This document shows positions 54,109-63,707 of a DNA stretch of 64,000 nt, piece by piece. The position numbers and the translations under genes were made by a program. Below the pieces are notes generated by a model that saw nothing but the letters and a program-made list of their open reading frames with translations, was not told the DNA's origin and made no database searches. Origin of the DNA: Saccharospirillaceae bacterium (GTDB lineage Bacteria; Pseudomonadota; Gammaproteobacteria; Pseudomonadales; Oceanobacteraceae); the NCBI GenBank assembly GCA_022448365.1, contig JAKVCS010000006.1, positions 62,001-126,000 of the forward strand. The letters are read 5' to 3'. Within the stretch, counting starts at the first letter, position 1, and every line of letters begins with the position of its first letter.

Positions 54109-55746
54109 ATGACAAGACACAATACAGCCTCCATTAATTTGTATTGTGTCATCATGCGCCGTATTCCAACGAACCCATTATTCTGGTCCCTTGCTGTATT
54201 ACTATTCCCGCTGCTAATCGAGGTCAGTTTCTCTGATTTTGTCCGAGAGGGAGAATACAACTCACGCATCGGCTGGTCATTCATTACTGCGCTACTTATC
54301 AGTTTGGCGAACCGTCGCTGGGTAACGGCAGCAGTACTTTTACCGTTCATGATTGGTGGTTTGGCCGACATCGGTTACGCCTATACGTTTGGCGGCGTAT
54401 TCACAACAGCAACCATTGAAGCGGTTGTTCACACTGACTCATCCGAAGCCAATGAGTTCTTCGCAGCATACGCGTCCTTGCCACTGGTCGGCCTGTATCT
54501 GGTTCACTGGCTCATCTATGCAGCTGCTGTTCACTATTCGCAGGCTGTATCGACCAAAGGCTGGCGGCGCACCATCGTCACAATGGGTGTATTACTGATG
54601 GTTGTTGTTATTCATCGCACCACCGTCATGGGTAAGTTCCACGATACAATCCCCGGAGTGCTGGGGACCATGCCTTCCTACTATCGGGGTGCTATTTCGC
54701 TGGAAAAAGAAGTCGAGTTACGCAAACAGCTGGTGAGTAACACCGACGTCGTTGCTGACGTTATAGAAACCGAGCCTCAAACTCATATTTTCATCGTTGG
54801 AGAAAGCCTGACACGAAATCATATGGAAGTGTACGGTTATCATCGCGCAACAACGCCTGGTCTGGCTAAGATGGGAAATCTCATTCTGATGAATGACGTA
54901 ATCAGTAGCCACGCCCAAACACAAGCCTCGTTGAGGGTTGCCTTGACGGCTGCAGAGTCTGAAGACGGTAATAAATATCGCAACTCGCTTAGTGTGATTG
55001 ATATCGCTAATCTCGCCGGCTACAAAACCTGGTGGATATCCAATCAACAGCCACAGCGGGCGACCATTGCTTCCATCTCACACCAGGCTGATGTGCCTCA
55101 CTATATTTCGAACGACTACAATGGGGTTGAAGTCGCTCGTTATGACGAATATATGCAACCTGTGATTGAAAAGGCGTTGCGTGATCCAGCGGATAAGAAA
55201 GCCATTTTTATTCATATGATGGGGAGTCACGCCCAGTATAAGAATCGCTATCCCGAACAGTTTGTTCATTTTAAAGACAATGATGTTATCGCTTACCGCC
55301 AAGAGCCTTCAGCCAATGAGGTTCAGGCCATTAACGATTATGACAACTCGGTACTCTACAATGATCATGTTGTAATGCAGATTATCAACGCTCTGAAAGA
55401 TTCAGGAAGTGGCAACAAGAGCCTGACGTACTTTTCAGATCATGGTGAGGAAGTCTACCGTGAAGCGAAAATTAAAGGTCATGGGCCGGATAATGTCACC
55501 GCCAATATGATCGAAATTCCACTGATTGTATGGAGTTCGGAATCAGATAATGAAGCTATGCTGGCTCTGAAGGAAAATAGTAAAAAACCGTTCATGCTGG
55601 ATAACTTTTATCAACTGGCTGGTAGCCTGATGGCCATTAAGTCTGACGCTTTGAATCCTGCTCACAGCCCGGCAGATAAGGCCTATCAGGCTGATTCAAG
55701 TCGCAAAGTGTATCGACTGAATTACGATAGCGAACTCAAGAAATAA
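54109..55746 (+). CDS. Phosphoethanolamine transferase (EptA/OpgE-like)
   Basis: 545 residues, inner membrane. Five hydrophobic helices in the first 180 residues, then a periplasmic sulfatase-fold domain: HIFIVGESLTRNHMEVYGY (first metal site), SSHAQTQASLR where the Thr is the predicted phosphoenzyme nucleophile, HMMGSHAQY and FSDHGEEVY (metal-binding Asp-His). It would transfer phosphoethanolamine to lipid A, core or other glycans, fitting the adjacent polysaccharide genes. ATG 54109 lacks an obvious ribosome site; ATG 54154 (MRRIPTNPLFW) is an alternative. Confidence 0.85.
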   Translation: MTRHNTASINLYCVIMRRIPTNPLFWSLAVLLFPLLIEVSFSDFVREGEYNSRIGWSFITALLISLANRRWVTAAVLLPFMIGGLADIGYAYTFGGVFTTATIEAVVHTDSSEANEFFAAYASLPLVGLYLVHWLIYAAAVHYSQAVSTKGWRRTIVTMGVLLMVVVIHRTTVMGKFHDTIPGVLGTMPSYYRGAISLEKEVELRKQLVSNTDVVADVIETEPQTHIFIVGESLTRNHMEVYGYHRATTPGLAKMGNLILMNDVISSHAQTQASLRVALTAAESEDGNKYRNSLSVIDIANLAGYKTWWISNQQPQRATIASISHQADVPHYISNDYNGVEVARYDEYMQPVIEKALRDPADKKAIFIHMMGSHAQYKNRYPEQFVHFKDNDVIAYRQEPSANEVQAINDYDNSVLYNDHVVMQIINALKDSGSGNKSLTYFSDHGEEVYREAKIKGHGPDNVTANMIEIPLIVWSSESDNEAMLALKENSKKPFMLDNFYQLAGSLMAIKSDALNPAHSPADKAYQADSSRKVYRLNYDSELKK

Positions 55747-55758
55747 TGACAGGCTCCA

Positions 55759-55788
55759 CGTGCCAACTTCATTGCTGAAGCTGGCACG
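55759..55788. terminator. Hairpin between convergent genes
   Basis: CGTGCCA-a-CTTC-attgct-GAAG-c-TGGCACG, 11 paired bases, located between the stop at 55746 and the stop at 55799. No T-run, so the terminator role is presumed only. Confidence 0.4.
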
Positions 55789-55798
55789 CAGTCTGTTA

Positions 55799-56089
55799 TC
55801 AACGCTGACTGTATCGACCGCCACCATTTTTGGTTACAGAAGCTGTTTCTAACATTTCAGGCTGGAATACCATAATGCGCTGCACACAGTGCTTATCAAC
55901 ATCTGGGAAGTAATTAAACCCACCCCGCTGTCTGGCAGACTTAAGCTCAATAGCAAAAGTATGACACGCAAGATCGTCTGAAGTGGCTTTCGCCAGTTTC
56001 ATTTCGTTGGAAGAAAAGCCTGCAGTCGCAGACGAAGCTGCCAGCACTAAAGCGGCGGCCGTTAATGTTGTTTGAATTTTGCCAAACAT
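55799..56089 (-). CDS. Small exported protein under c-di-GMP riboswitch control
   Basis: 96 residues with a signal peptide (MFGKIQTTLTAAALVLAASSATA, cleavage about residue 23) and a mature domain of about 73 residues containing two cysteines (LACHTF and DKHCVQ) that could form a disulphide. Ends GGGRYSQR. No family recognised. The gene is preceded by a c-di-GMP-I aptamer at 56202-56297 and a good ribosome site (TGAGG). Location and control suggest a role in biofilm, adhesion or motility. Confidence 0.75.
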   Translation of the reverse strand: MFGKIQTTLTAAALVLAASSATAGFSSNEMKLAKATSDDLACHTFAIELKSARQRGGFNYFPDVDKHCVQRIMVFQPEMLETASVTKNGGGRYSQR

Positions 56090-56201
56090 CCGTAATACCT
56101 CAGAAAGAGAAAACTACAGGTGATTGAGCTGGAATCGGGCAGGAATACCCAGAAGACTAATGAGTCAAAGAGCAGTAACGCCCTTCTTCAGAAGCATCAT
56201 G

Positions 56202-56297
56202 ATTGGTCCAGCAACCCCGCTATCGTATTGGGTAGGTAATACCCGACTTAGACCGGAGGCTTTGCGTCCCGGGCTTTCGCACCGGTTTGCCTTTATT
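56202..56297 (-). promoter_or_regulatory. c-di-GMP-I (GEMM) riboswitch aptamer
   Basis: On the minus strand: AGGCAAACC, GGTGCGAAAGCCCGGGACGCAAAGCC, TCCGGTCTAAG, a variable stem GTATT-acctaccc-AATAC, then GATAGCGGGGTTGCTGG. These are the conserved elements of the GEMM-I aptamer: GNAA tetraloop, GGGACGCAAAGCC, CCGG...CTAA receptor and the AGCGGGGTT junction. It lies about 113 bases upstream of ATG 56089. A weak AAGGGC/GCTCTT hairpin follows the aptamer; I cannot tell whether control is by termination or translation. Confidence 0.92.
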
Positions 56298-56498
56298 CAC
56301 CACTCAGTGAACGCAGCCAGAACCGGAATTAGTTCCGACCACTCGAGCTAGTCTAGTGATATGTATCCATTAAACCCAGATACAAAGCGATACAGAATAT
56401 GTCTTTTTGTTAATGTGCGTCAGAGATCCAGCTATTTTTGGCTTTGAGAGGCTTTCAAACACCATCGAGGCAGCCTCACCAAAGCAACACATATTGTT

Positions 56499-57269
56499 TT
56501 AAACCAACAAATAGCCACCATCCACATTGATTGTCGTGCCGGTTGTGTACGAAGACGCTCCAGATGCCAGATACAGCACAGTTCCCGCCATTTCTTCCGG
56601 CATTGCAACACGCTTCATAGGAATATGCATCATCGCCTGTTTCAGAATGGCATCATTACTGGTTAACGCTGAAGCAAACTTGGTATCGGTTAAACCAGGC
56701 AGTAGGGCATTGACACGAATACCCAGAGTTGCACATTCCTTAGCGAACGTTTTTGTCATAGAAATAACGGCAGCTTTAGTAATGGAATAAATACCCTGGA
56801 AGTCACCCGGTATTACACCGTTTACCGACGCCACGTTAATAATGCTGCCGCCACCGCTTTTTTTCATGAGCTTGCCACCGAGTGTCGACATAAAGAAATA
56901 GCCGCGAATATTAACATCGGCTGTTTTCTGGAATGCCGCCAGATCGGTATCGAGAACATGGCCAAAATACGGATTCGCTGCCGCATTATTCACCAGGATA
57001 TCAAGTTTTCCATGCTGCTCTTCAATGGTTTTAAAACAGGCTTCAATCTGCTCCATTTCACCAATATGGCAAGCTAACGCTTCAGCACTGCCACCAGCTT
57101 CTTTAATCTCGTCGGCAACACGCTGGCAGCCGTCAATTTTTCGGCTGGAGACAATCACATGGGCACCGGCTGAGGCTAGTAACTTAGCAATGCTCTCACC
57201 AATACCACGACTGGCACCGGTAACCAGAGCAACACGACCGGAAATATTAAATAATTCTTGTGGATTCAT
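56499..57269 (-). CDS. Short-chain dehydrogenase/reductase
   Basis: 256 residues. NAD(P) loop TGASRGIGESIAKL, NNAAANP, catalytic Ser in NVASVNG and YSITKAAVI (YxxxK), and terminal GTTINVDGGYLLV. Typical classical SDR, soluble. Last gene of the five-gene minus-strand operon; the preceding histidine phosphatase gene ends 29 bases before its start. Substrate unknown; a hydroxyacyl intermediate fits the context. Confidence 0.92.
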   Translation of the reverse strand: MNPQELFNISGRVALVTGASRGIGESIAKLLASAGAHVIVSSRKIDGCQRVADEIKEAGGSAEALACHIGEMEQIEACFKTIEEQHGKLDILVNNAAANPYFGHVLDTDLAAFQKTADVNIRGYFFMSTLGGKLMKKSGGGSIINVASVNGVIPGDFQGIYSITKAAVISMTKTFAKECATLGIRVNALLPGLTDTKFASALTSNDAILKQAMMHIPMKRVAMPEEMAGTVLYLASGASSYTTGTTINVDGGYLLV

Positions 57270-57298
57270 TCTATTGTCCTTGTTTAACGCGCTGCTAA

Positions 57299-57988
57299 TC
57301 AGCGGTAGGTAAGATATCGCTGACCCGCAGCGGCTAAATGATGATGTTCGTTACAGCTGGCCAAACTTTTTTTGCCAGCACTGTTATATAAGACATGACT
57401 GATACCGGCATTCCAGAAGGTCCAGTTCAGGTCAAAAGCTTTCTCATTGCTCAATCCCAGACATTGCTGAGCAATTGCGGTTACCGGACCGCCTGAGGTA
57501 AATACCACGGCATTTTTACCATCGAGTTGTGCTATCAGTTGATCCAGCGCCTGAGTACATCTTGAAGTGAATTCCAACCAGGATTCCTGATAGTCGTTAT
57601 GTTCTCCGGATGTCCAGCGAGAAACCGCTTCGGCAAATACCTCTTGAAATGCTTTATGGCGATTTTTCTGAGCTAATAGCCAGGCACCAAAGGCGGCTTT
57701 ATTTTTGAACTTAGGGAACGCACAGGCCACAACATCATCAGAGTCAAACTCGTTAAAACCCGGCATTTCAATTACCGGGCCATAGCTGTGCCAGTTTTTC
57801 TGAGCAGCCTGCATGGTTTCCCGATGCCGTACCATAGCACCATGCGCCACCTTACCTGCTTCGATGCCTCGAGCATTTAATGCCTGGCCCACCAGCTCAC
57901 CCTGCTGCCAGCCCAGACCCGATAGCTGATCGTAATTCAGCTTGCCAAAACCAGCCTGACCGTGACGGACTAAATAAATACTGGCCAT
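57299..57988 (-). CDS. Histidine phosphatase family protein
   Basis: 229 residues. MASIYLVRHGQAGFGK has the RHG motif with the catalytic His; a second core His follows in VVFTSGGPVTA-type strand (observed TSGGPVTAIAQQ, where the usual GH is replaced by GG) so the second histidine normally found in SGHGG is absent. That weakens the prediction of full activity. It sits 6 bases after the APH-like kinase gene in the operon and might remove a phosphate added by that kinase. Confidence 0.85.
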   Translation of the reverse strand: MASIYLVRHGQAGFGKLNYDQLSGLGWQQGELVGQALNARGIEAGKVAHGAMVRHRETMQAAQKNWHSYGPVIEMPGFNEFDSDDVVACAFPKFKNKAAFGAWLLAQKNRHKAFQEVFAEAVSRWTSGEHNDYQESWLEFTSRCTQALDQLIAQLDGKNAVVFTSGGPVTAIAQQCLGLSNEKAFDLNWTFWNAGISHVLYNSAGKKSLASCNEHHHLAAAGQRYLTYR

Positions 57989-57994
57989 AACGAA

Positions 57995-59077
57995 TCAGGC
58001 TTTGGGTAGATTACTGGCGCGAATTATCTTTTTACAGCGCCAGTTAATGTAATGCACAAACAACCAGAAATTCTTAAATGCCGGATTATCAGTTTGCTTG
58101 TGGTGATAACGATAATAAATCTGCTGTACGATTACCGCTAAACGGAACAGACCAAAGACCTCATAAAACGGCCACATCCGGCTATCGAGGTCCATCTTTT
58201 CGCAGTAATAGTCCACAATCTGTTGGCGCGTCATCATACCGTCTAAATGGCTCGGCTGACGCCGGATAGAACGCATCAGAAAATCGTCATCGGCTTGTAC
58301 CCAATACGCTAATGCCCCCCCCAAATCCATTAAAGGATCTCCCAGGGTGGCCATTTCCCAATCGAGTACGCCAAGAATGTCGCCAGGATTATCGGGATTT
58401 AATACCACGTTATCCATACGATAGTCATTGTGTATGATGCAGGTTTTAACATCATCTGGCTGATTGTCGGCTAACCATCTTATGGTCTTCTTGAAGCCGG
58501 GTACATTCCAGGTTTTCGACTGTAAAAATCGCTTACTCCAGCCTTCAACCTGGCGCTTGACATAGCCCTGGCCTTTGCCCAAATCTTCCAAACCTGCCGC
58601 CTGATAATCGACCTGATGCAGGTCGATTAATTTATCGATTACCGATGTGCAAAGCGCCTGTGCCTGCTGTTTACTGAGTGTCATTCCTTTGGGTAAATTC
58701 CCCCGTGGGATAATACCGACCAGGCGTTCCATCACGTAAAAATCACAGTCAATGACGCTGTGGTCGTCACAAAAAGCAATCATTTCCGGAACAAAGGGGT
58801 ACACCGGTTTCAAGCGCGCCATCACGTTATATTCTCGTTTCATATCGTGGGCACTGGCCGCTTTGTGGCCAGCCGGTGGACGACGCAGGATATACTCTTT
58901 TTCGCGGTAACTTAGCTGATAGGTCAGGTTAGAGGCACCACCCGAAAATTGTTTAACCTGTGGCAATTCTTCGCCCAGATCAAGGCCCTGAGCATTTAAC
59001 CAATAATGAACGGCAGCAACATCGAACGAGTCACTGCTGCGCAGTTCTTTCGGTTTGTCGATATATTGATCCGTCAT
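57995..59077 (-). CDS. APH-like phosphotransferase (ACAD10/LvaA-type)
   Basis: 360 residues. N-terminal kinase lobe with KQFSGGASNLTYQL and YILRRPPAGH (Lys/nucleotide strand). Catalytic loop IIHNDYRMDNVVLNP with Asp, then GVLDWEMATLGDPLMDLG (metal Asp). This is the aminoglycoside-phosphotransferase-like family that is associated with acyl-CoA dehydrogenases in bacteria and is fused to them in ACAD10/11. Relatives such as LvaA phosphorylate the 4-hydroxyl of 4-hydroxyacyl-CoA. Overlaps the preceding SDR stop by 4 bases. Confidence 0.88.
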   Translation of the reverse strand: MTDQYIDKPKELRSSDSFDVAAVHYWLNAQGLDLGEELPQVKQFSGGASNLTYQLSYREKEYILRRPPAGHKAASAHDMKREYNVMARLKPVYPFVPEMIAFCDDHSVIDCDFYVMERLVGIIPRGNLPKGMTLSKQQAQALCTSVIDKLIDLHQVDYQAAGLEDLGKGQGYVKRQVEGWSKRFLQSKTWNVPGFKKTIRWLADNQPDDVKTCIIHNDYRMDNVVLNPDNPGDILGVLDWEMATLGDPLMDLGGALAYWVQADDDFLMRSIRRQPSHLDGMMTRQQIVDYYCEKMDLDSRMWPFYEVFGLFRLAVIVQQIYYRYHHKQTDNPAFKNFWLFVHYINWRCKKIIRASNLPKA

Positions 59078-59940
59078 TTAGCAGAAGCCTCCCCCCGCTC
59101 TTCAGCAACGGCTCGTTGTAATGGCGTCTTAATATTCGGATCACGGGATTTGAGAGCCTTGGCAAATTTATCCATCTGAATGCGGAATAACCAGGGTAAG
59201 TACTTTTTAACAAAATACGCACGGCGTCCTGTTGGGTGAGGATTACAAATAACCTGATTCTTTTGCATCGCGTTAAACGCTGCGTCAGCAATATCGTCGG
59301 CATTTAATTCAGATGCCTCAAAGACTTTGTCGACGAATTTATGCATTTGTGGATCAGAGGTTCTCATGCCTTTATCGAGATTAGTGCGGAAGAACCCCGG
59401 ACACAAAGCGGTTGTACCAATACCATAGGGTTTTAATTCAAAGTGCAGCGTTTCAGATAACGCAACAACCGCCGCCTTCGTAGTATTGTACGACCCCATA
59501 GCCGGTGCTTTCATCAACCCTGCCAGCGAGGCGACATTAATAAAGTAGCCTGAACCTTGCTGTTTCATCATCGGCGTGAACGTGCGACACCCAAGAGCTA
59601 CCCCTTTGATGTTAATGTCGATGACCCAATCCCACCAGCTCCACTCACCCGCTTCGATACGGTCTCCGGTAGCAACGCCAGCATTGTTAATAACAACATC
59701 GATGCCTTTCCATCGTTGCTCGACCTCGCTACGCAACTCGTTCCACTGTGATTCAGAACGCACATCGAGGTGATAAATCCAGCCGCAGCCGCCGGCTTTT
59801 TTTACCAGCTCCAGGGTTTCCTGAGAACCTTCGTCATTAATATCAGCGATACAAATCTGCGCGCCAATTTTCGCAAAACGTAACGCTAAGGCCCGGCCTA
59901 AACCGGAGGCTGCACCTGTAATCAGAACTTTTTGTGTCAT
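59074..59940 (-). CDS. Short-chain dehydrogenase/reductase
   Basis: 288 residues. TGAASGLGRALALRF (dinucleotide loop), NNAGVATGD, catalytic Ser in NVASLAGLMK and YNTTKAAVV. The C-terminal extension (after 230) with RRAYFVKKYLPWLFRIQMDKFAK is typical of the longer SDRs linked to fatty-acid and aromatic metabolism. Likely oxidises or reduces a hydroxyacyl substrate. 89 bases from the ACAD gene stop, overlapping the kinase start. Confidence 0.9.
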   Translation of the reverse strand: MTQKVLITGAASGLGRALALRFAKIGAQICIADINDEGSQETLELVKKAGGCGWIYHLDVRSESQWNELRSEVEQRWKGIDVVINNAGVATGDRIEAGEWSWWDWVIDINIKGVALGCRTFTPMMKQQGSGYFINVASLAGLMKAPAMGSYNTTKAAVVALSETLHFELKPYGIGTTALCPGFFRTNLDKGMRTSDPQMHKFVDKVFEASELNADDIADAAFNAMQKNQVICNPHPTGRRAYFVKKYLPWLFRIQMDKFAKALKSRDPNIKTPLQRAVAEERGEASAK

Positions 59941-60029
59941 GGGTTTGCTCTACATGAAATCTATATAGTTATTTATTCACATAACAAATGGCTCCTTAAG
60001 AGCCATTTGTGCCATTGATCGTCAATTAG

Positions 60030-61253
60030 CTATTCCTTTGCCATCAAGTGACGGTATTTGGCCAGCTCAAATTTAGCGACCAGACCACGATGCACTTCAT
60101 CAGGGCCATCGGCAAGGCGAATGGCACGTGCTGCCATAAAGATCCCCGCCAGCGGGAAATCATCGGATAAACCACCGCCACCATGTATCTGCATAGCGGC
60201 ATCGGCAATTTCCTGAGCCATATTCGGAGCAACCACTTTAATCTGCGAGATATCGCTGATGGCACCCATACCTCCTACTTTGTCGATCTTCCAGGCTGCC
60301 TTCAGCACCAACAACCGAGCCTGTTCTATATTCATCCGGGCATTGGCAATAATGTCGCGGTTACCACCCAGATTGGCAATTGGTTTGCCAAAGGCGACGC
60401 GCGAAACAGCGCGCTTGCACATCAGCTCCAACGCTTTTTCAGCACCACCAATAATTCGCATGCAGTGGTGAATCCGACCGGGTCCTAAACGGCCCTGGGC
60501 AATTTCAAAACCACGGCCCGGCCCTGCAATGACGTTACTTATTGGAACCCGTACATTGGTAAAACTGATTTCACCGTGACCAAAAGGCTCGTCGTAATGG
60601 CCAAATACCGGCAACATCCGCTCAATTTTTACGCCGGGTGCATCCATTGGAAATAACACCATGGAGTGCTGCTGGTGACGATTAGCATCGGGGTTAGTCA
60701 GGCCCATAAAAATACCGACTTTGCAGTTCGGATGACCAATACCGGTGCTCCACCACTTACGTCCGTTCAACACAATTTCATCACCGTCTACAACAGCGGT
60801 GGCCGCCATATTAGTGGCATCAGAGGAAGCAACACCCGGCTCTGTCATACAAAAGGCCGAACGAATTTCACCGGCCATTAGCGGCTTCAGCCATTGCTCC
60901 TGTTGCTCTGACGTGCCGTATTTTTCCAATACTTCCATATTGCCGGTGTCAGGTGCATTACAATTGAACACCTCGGAGGCAATAAAGGAACGTCCCATCA
61001 GCTCAGCCAGAGGCGCATATTCAAGGTTACTTAAACCAACGCCGTGTTCTTCATTCGGGAAAAACAGATTCCACAAGCCTGCTGCCTTTGCCTTGGCTTT
61101 TAACTCTTCAATAATAGGCAGCACCACCCATTTATTATCCAGGCTGTGCAGCTCACGCAGATAGTCTTCTTCAACCGGTTCAATTTCGGTTTTCATAAAA
61201 TCGCTGACGCGTTTGATGTATTCCTGCGCCTTGGGGGAATGATCGAAATCCAT
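60030..61253 (-). CDS. Acyl-CoA dehydrogenase (ACAD10/11-like)
   Basis: 407 residues. Mid domain: [20 protein letters not shown] (FAD/acyl pocket), the [17 protein letters not shown] strand, and the C-terminal helix bundle with [13 protein letters not shown] and [15 protein letters not shown]. These spacings fit the ACAD10/11-type branch rather than classical FadE. Together with the APH-like kinase it may convert a 4-phosphoacyl-CoA to an enoyl-CoA. First gene of the operon; upstream 276 bases hold its promoter. Confidence 0.9.
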   Translation of the reverse strand: MDFDHSPKAQEYIKRVSDFMKTEIEPVEEDYLRELHSLDNKWVVLPIIEELKAKAKAAGLWNLFFPNEEHGVGLSNLEYAPLAELMGRSFIASEVFNCNAPDTGNMEVLEKYGTSEQQEQWLKPLMAGEIRSAFCMTEPGVASSDATNMAATAVVDGDEIVLNGRKWWSTGIGHPNCKVGIFMGLTNPDANRHQQHSMVLFPMDAPGVKIERMLPVFGHYDEPFGHGEISFTNVRVPISNVIAGPGRGFEIAQGRLGPGRIHHCMRIIGGAEKALELMCKRAVSRVAFGKPIANLGGNRDIIANARMNIEQARLLVLKAAWKIDKVGGMGAISDISQIKVVAPNMAQEIADAAMQIHGGGGLSDDFPLAGIFMAARAIRLADGPDEVHRGLVAKFELAKYRHLMAKE

Positions 61254-61478
61254 AACTCAGCTCCGCTGGTTCGTAACAGTCAAATCAGTGTAGGGAGCTA
61301 CCTACCATAAAGGAAGTGCATGCTTTTAATACAAAACTATGAATTTAAAGAATAAAAAACTTAGTGACTGCCCACTCGTTGTTTAATCACCGTTCTTTGC
61401 TGTCACTGGCGACCATATTGGCGATCACGACTGAACCCGATGCAGTTCAAGCCCGAAGCGCAAGGAATTTCAGACACA

Positions 61479-61514
61479 AAAAAAAGCCTCGTCCCTGACG
61501 GGAGGAGGCTTTTA
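61479..61514 (-). terminator. Intrinsic terminator of the pilT-pilU unit
   Basis: On the minus strand AAAAGCCTC-ctcccgtcagggac-GAGGCTTTTTTTT, ending 16 bases downstream of the pilU stop. Confidence 0.9.
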
Positions 61515-61529
61515 TACATCGGATATCCA

Positions 61530-62645
61530 TCAGTCCTGCAGGCGTAGCCTCTGTGTCGCACTATCCAGCGAGTCAGCATCGGTCTCGGAACCCAGTTTGA
61601 TCATCAAACGCAGGTCATTTGGTGAGTCGGCGTGAGAAATTGCATCCTCATAGGTAATTTCACCCTGCTCATACAGTGCATAAAGCGCCTGATCGAAGGT
61701 TTGCATACCCACTTCATTGGACTTTTTCATTAATGGTTTCAGTTCGTGTACTTCGCCCTTACGAATCAGATCCGAAGCCAATGGCGTATTAATCAGCACT
61801 TCAATAACCGCACGACGACCTCGTCCGTCCGGCGTTGGAATTAACTGCTGAGCAATAATCGACTTCAGGTTCAGTGATAAGTCCATCCAGATCTGGCTAT
61901 GACGCTCTGGTGGGAAGAAGTGAATTACACGCTCCAGCGCCTGGTTCGCGTTGTTTGCATGTAATGTCGCCAGGCATAAGTGACCGGTTTCTGCGAAGGT
62001 AATTGCATGCTGCATGGTTTCAGCAGAACGCACCTCACCAATCATGATCACATCCGGCGCCTGACGCAGGCAGTTCTTCAGACCAATTTCGAACGTTTCA
62101 GTATCCAGCCCCACCTCACGCTGCGTCACAATACTGCTTTCATGTTGGTGAATAAATTCGATGGGGTCCTCGATACTGAGAATGTGCCCTTTGGAGTTTT
62201 TATTACGATGGCCAATCATCGAAGCTAATGACGTCGACTTACCAGCACCGGTCGCACCCACGAATAAAATCAGCCCACGCTTGGTCATCGACAGTTCTTT
62301 GATCACATCCGGCAAGCCCAGCTGATCTACCGAGGGAATACGGGTTTCAATACGTCGTAATACCATGCCAGCAACGTTACGCTGATAGAACGCCGATGCC
62401 CGGAAACGACCAATACCACTGGCGTTGATCGCAAAATTGAGTTCTTTCCGACTTTCAAACTCGTCCTGCTGTTTGCTGTTCATCAAACCCAGCACAATAT
62501 CCCGGGTTTGTTCAGCACCTAACGCACTCTTGGTTAATGGCATCAGACTGCCATTCACCTTCATGGAAGGTGGAACACCGGCGGTGATAAACAAATCCGA
62601 TGCGCCTTTTTCCACCATCAGGCGTAAAAACTTATCCATTGCCAT
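61530..62645 (-). CDS. pilU: PilT-like type IV pilus retraction ATPase PilU
   Basis: 371 residues. Hexameric ATPase that helps pilus retraction with PilT. N-terminal LMVEKGASDLFITAGVPPSMKVNG, Walker A GATGAGKST, Asp box ILSIEDPIEF, Walker B PDVIMIGEVRSAETM and His box TGHLCLATLHANNA. The tail DADSLDSATQRLRLQD is PilU-like. 27 bases after pilT, same operon. Confidence 0.95.
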   Translation of the reverse strand: MAMDKFLRLMVEKGASDLFITAGVPPSMKVNGSLMPLTKSALGAEQTRDIVLGLMNSKQQDEFESRKELNFAINASGIGRFRASAFYQRNVAGMVLRRIETRIPSVDQLGLPDVIKELSMTKRGLILFVGATGAGKSTSLASMIGHRNKNSKGHILSIEDPIEFIHQHESSIVTQREVGLDTETFEIGLKNCLRQAPDVIMIGEVRSAETMQHAITFAETGHLCLATLHANNANQALERVIHFFPPERHSQIWMDLSLNLKSIIAQQLIPTPDGRGRRAVIEVLINTPLASDLIRKGEVHELKPLMKKSNEVGMQTFDQALYALYEQGEITYEDAISHADSPNDLRLMIKLGSETDADSLDSATQRLRLQD

Positions 62646-62672
62646 GGAAAATTACCTTTCTCTTATCGCCGG

Positions 62673-63707
62673 TTAGAAGTTTTCCGGGATCTTGGCTTTC
62701 TCACGTGCCACATCCCGGGTAATCAAACCTTTACTGACCAGATTCTGTAATGACTGATCCATGGTCGTCATACCGTAAGCACCACCGGTCTGAATCGCAG
62801 AATACATCTGAGCTACTTTATCTTCCCGGATCAGGTTACGGATTGCGGGAGTACCCACCATAATTTCGTGAGCCGCAATACGGCCACCACCACTCTTTTT
62901 CAGCAGCGTCTGAGAAATCACGCCCTGCAAAGACTCCGACAGCATAGAACGCACCATCGCTTGCTCTTCTGATGGAAATACATCAACAATACGGTCGATG
63001 GTTTTTGCGGCGGAGCTGGTGTGAAGCGTGCCAAACACGACGTGACCGGTTTCGGCCGCGGTCAGAGCCAGACGAATGGTCTCCAGGTCACGCATCTCAC
63101 CCACGAGGATCACATCCGGGTCTTCACGGAGTGCAGAGCGCAATGCTTCGTTAAAGCCTAAAGTGTCACGATGAACTTCCCGCTGGTTAATCAGTGATTT
63201 TTTCGATTCATGTACGAATTCGATCGGGTCTTCCACCGTCAGGATATGGTCGTACTTGCTTTCGTTGATGTAATCAATCATCGCTGCCAGCGTGGTTGAT
63301 TTGCCCGACCCCGTTGGTCCGGTAACGAGCACCATGCCTTTATTGGTATCTGCCAGATCTTTAAATACCTGACCCATACCCAACTGATCCATGGTAAGTA
63401 CTTTGGAAGGAATGGTACGAAATACCGCACCGGCACCGCGGTTGTGGTTAAAGGCGTTTACCCGGAAACGCGCCACACCCGGCACTTCAAACGAGAAGTC
63501 AGTTTCCAGAAACTCTTCAAAGTCCTTGCGCTGCTTATCGTTCATGATGTCATAAACCAGGCTGTGGACTTCTTTGTGGCCCAGTGACGGCAGATTGATA
63601 CGACGCACATCACCGTCAACTCGAATCATCGGTGGCAAGCCCGCAGACAGGTGTAAATCGGATGCCCCTTGTTTCGCGCTGAACGCCAACAATTCTGTAA
63701 TATCCAT
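62673..63707 (-). CDS. pilT: Type IV pilus retraction ATPase PilT
   Basis: 344 residues, normal for PilT. Depolymerises pili for twitching, DNA uptake and surface attachment. FSAKQGASDLHLSAGLPPMIRVDGDV, Walker A GPTGSGKST, ILTVEDPIEF, Walker B PDVILVGEMRD, TGHVVFGTLHTSSA and the retraction-specific AIRNLIREDKVAQM element. Divergent to yggS as in Pseudomonas. Confidence 0.97.
   Translation of the reverse strand: MDITELLAFSAKQGASDLHLSAGLPPMIRVDGDVRRINLPSLGHKEVHSLVYDIMNDKQRKDFEEFLETDFSFEVPGVARFRVNAFNHNRGAGAVFRTIPSKVLTMDQLGMGQVFKDLADTNKGMVLVTGPTGSGKSTTLAAMIDYINESKYDHILTVEDPIEFVHESKKSLINQREVHRDTLGFNEALRSALREDPDVILVGEMRDLETIRLALTAAETGHVVFGTLHTSSAAKTIDRIVDVFPSEEQAMVRSMLSESLQGVISQTLLKKSGGGRIAAHEIMVGTPAIRNLIREDKVAQMYSAIQTGGAYGMTTMDQSLQNLVSKGLITRDVAREKAKIPENF

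Noticed and set aside
56124-56351. 75-codon plus-strand ORF
   Set aside because: It lies across the GEMM-I aptamer on the opposite strand and has no family features.
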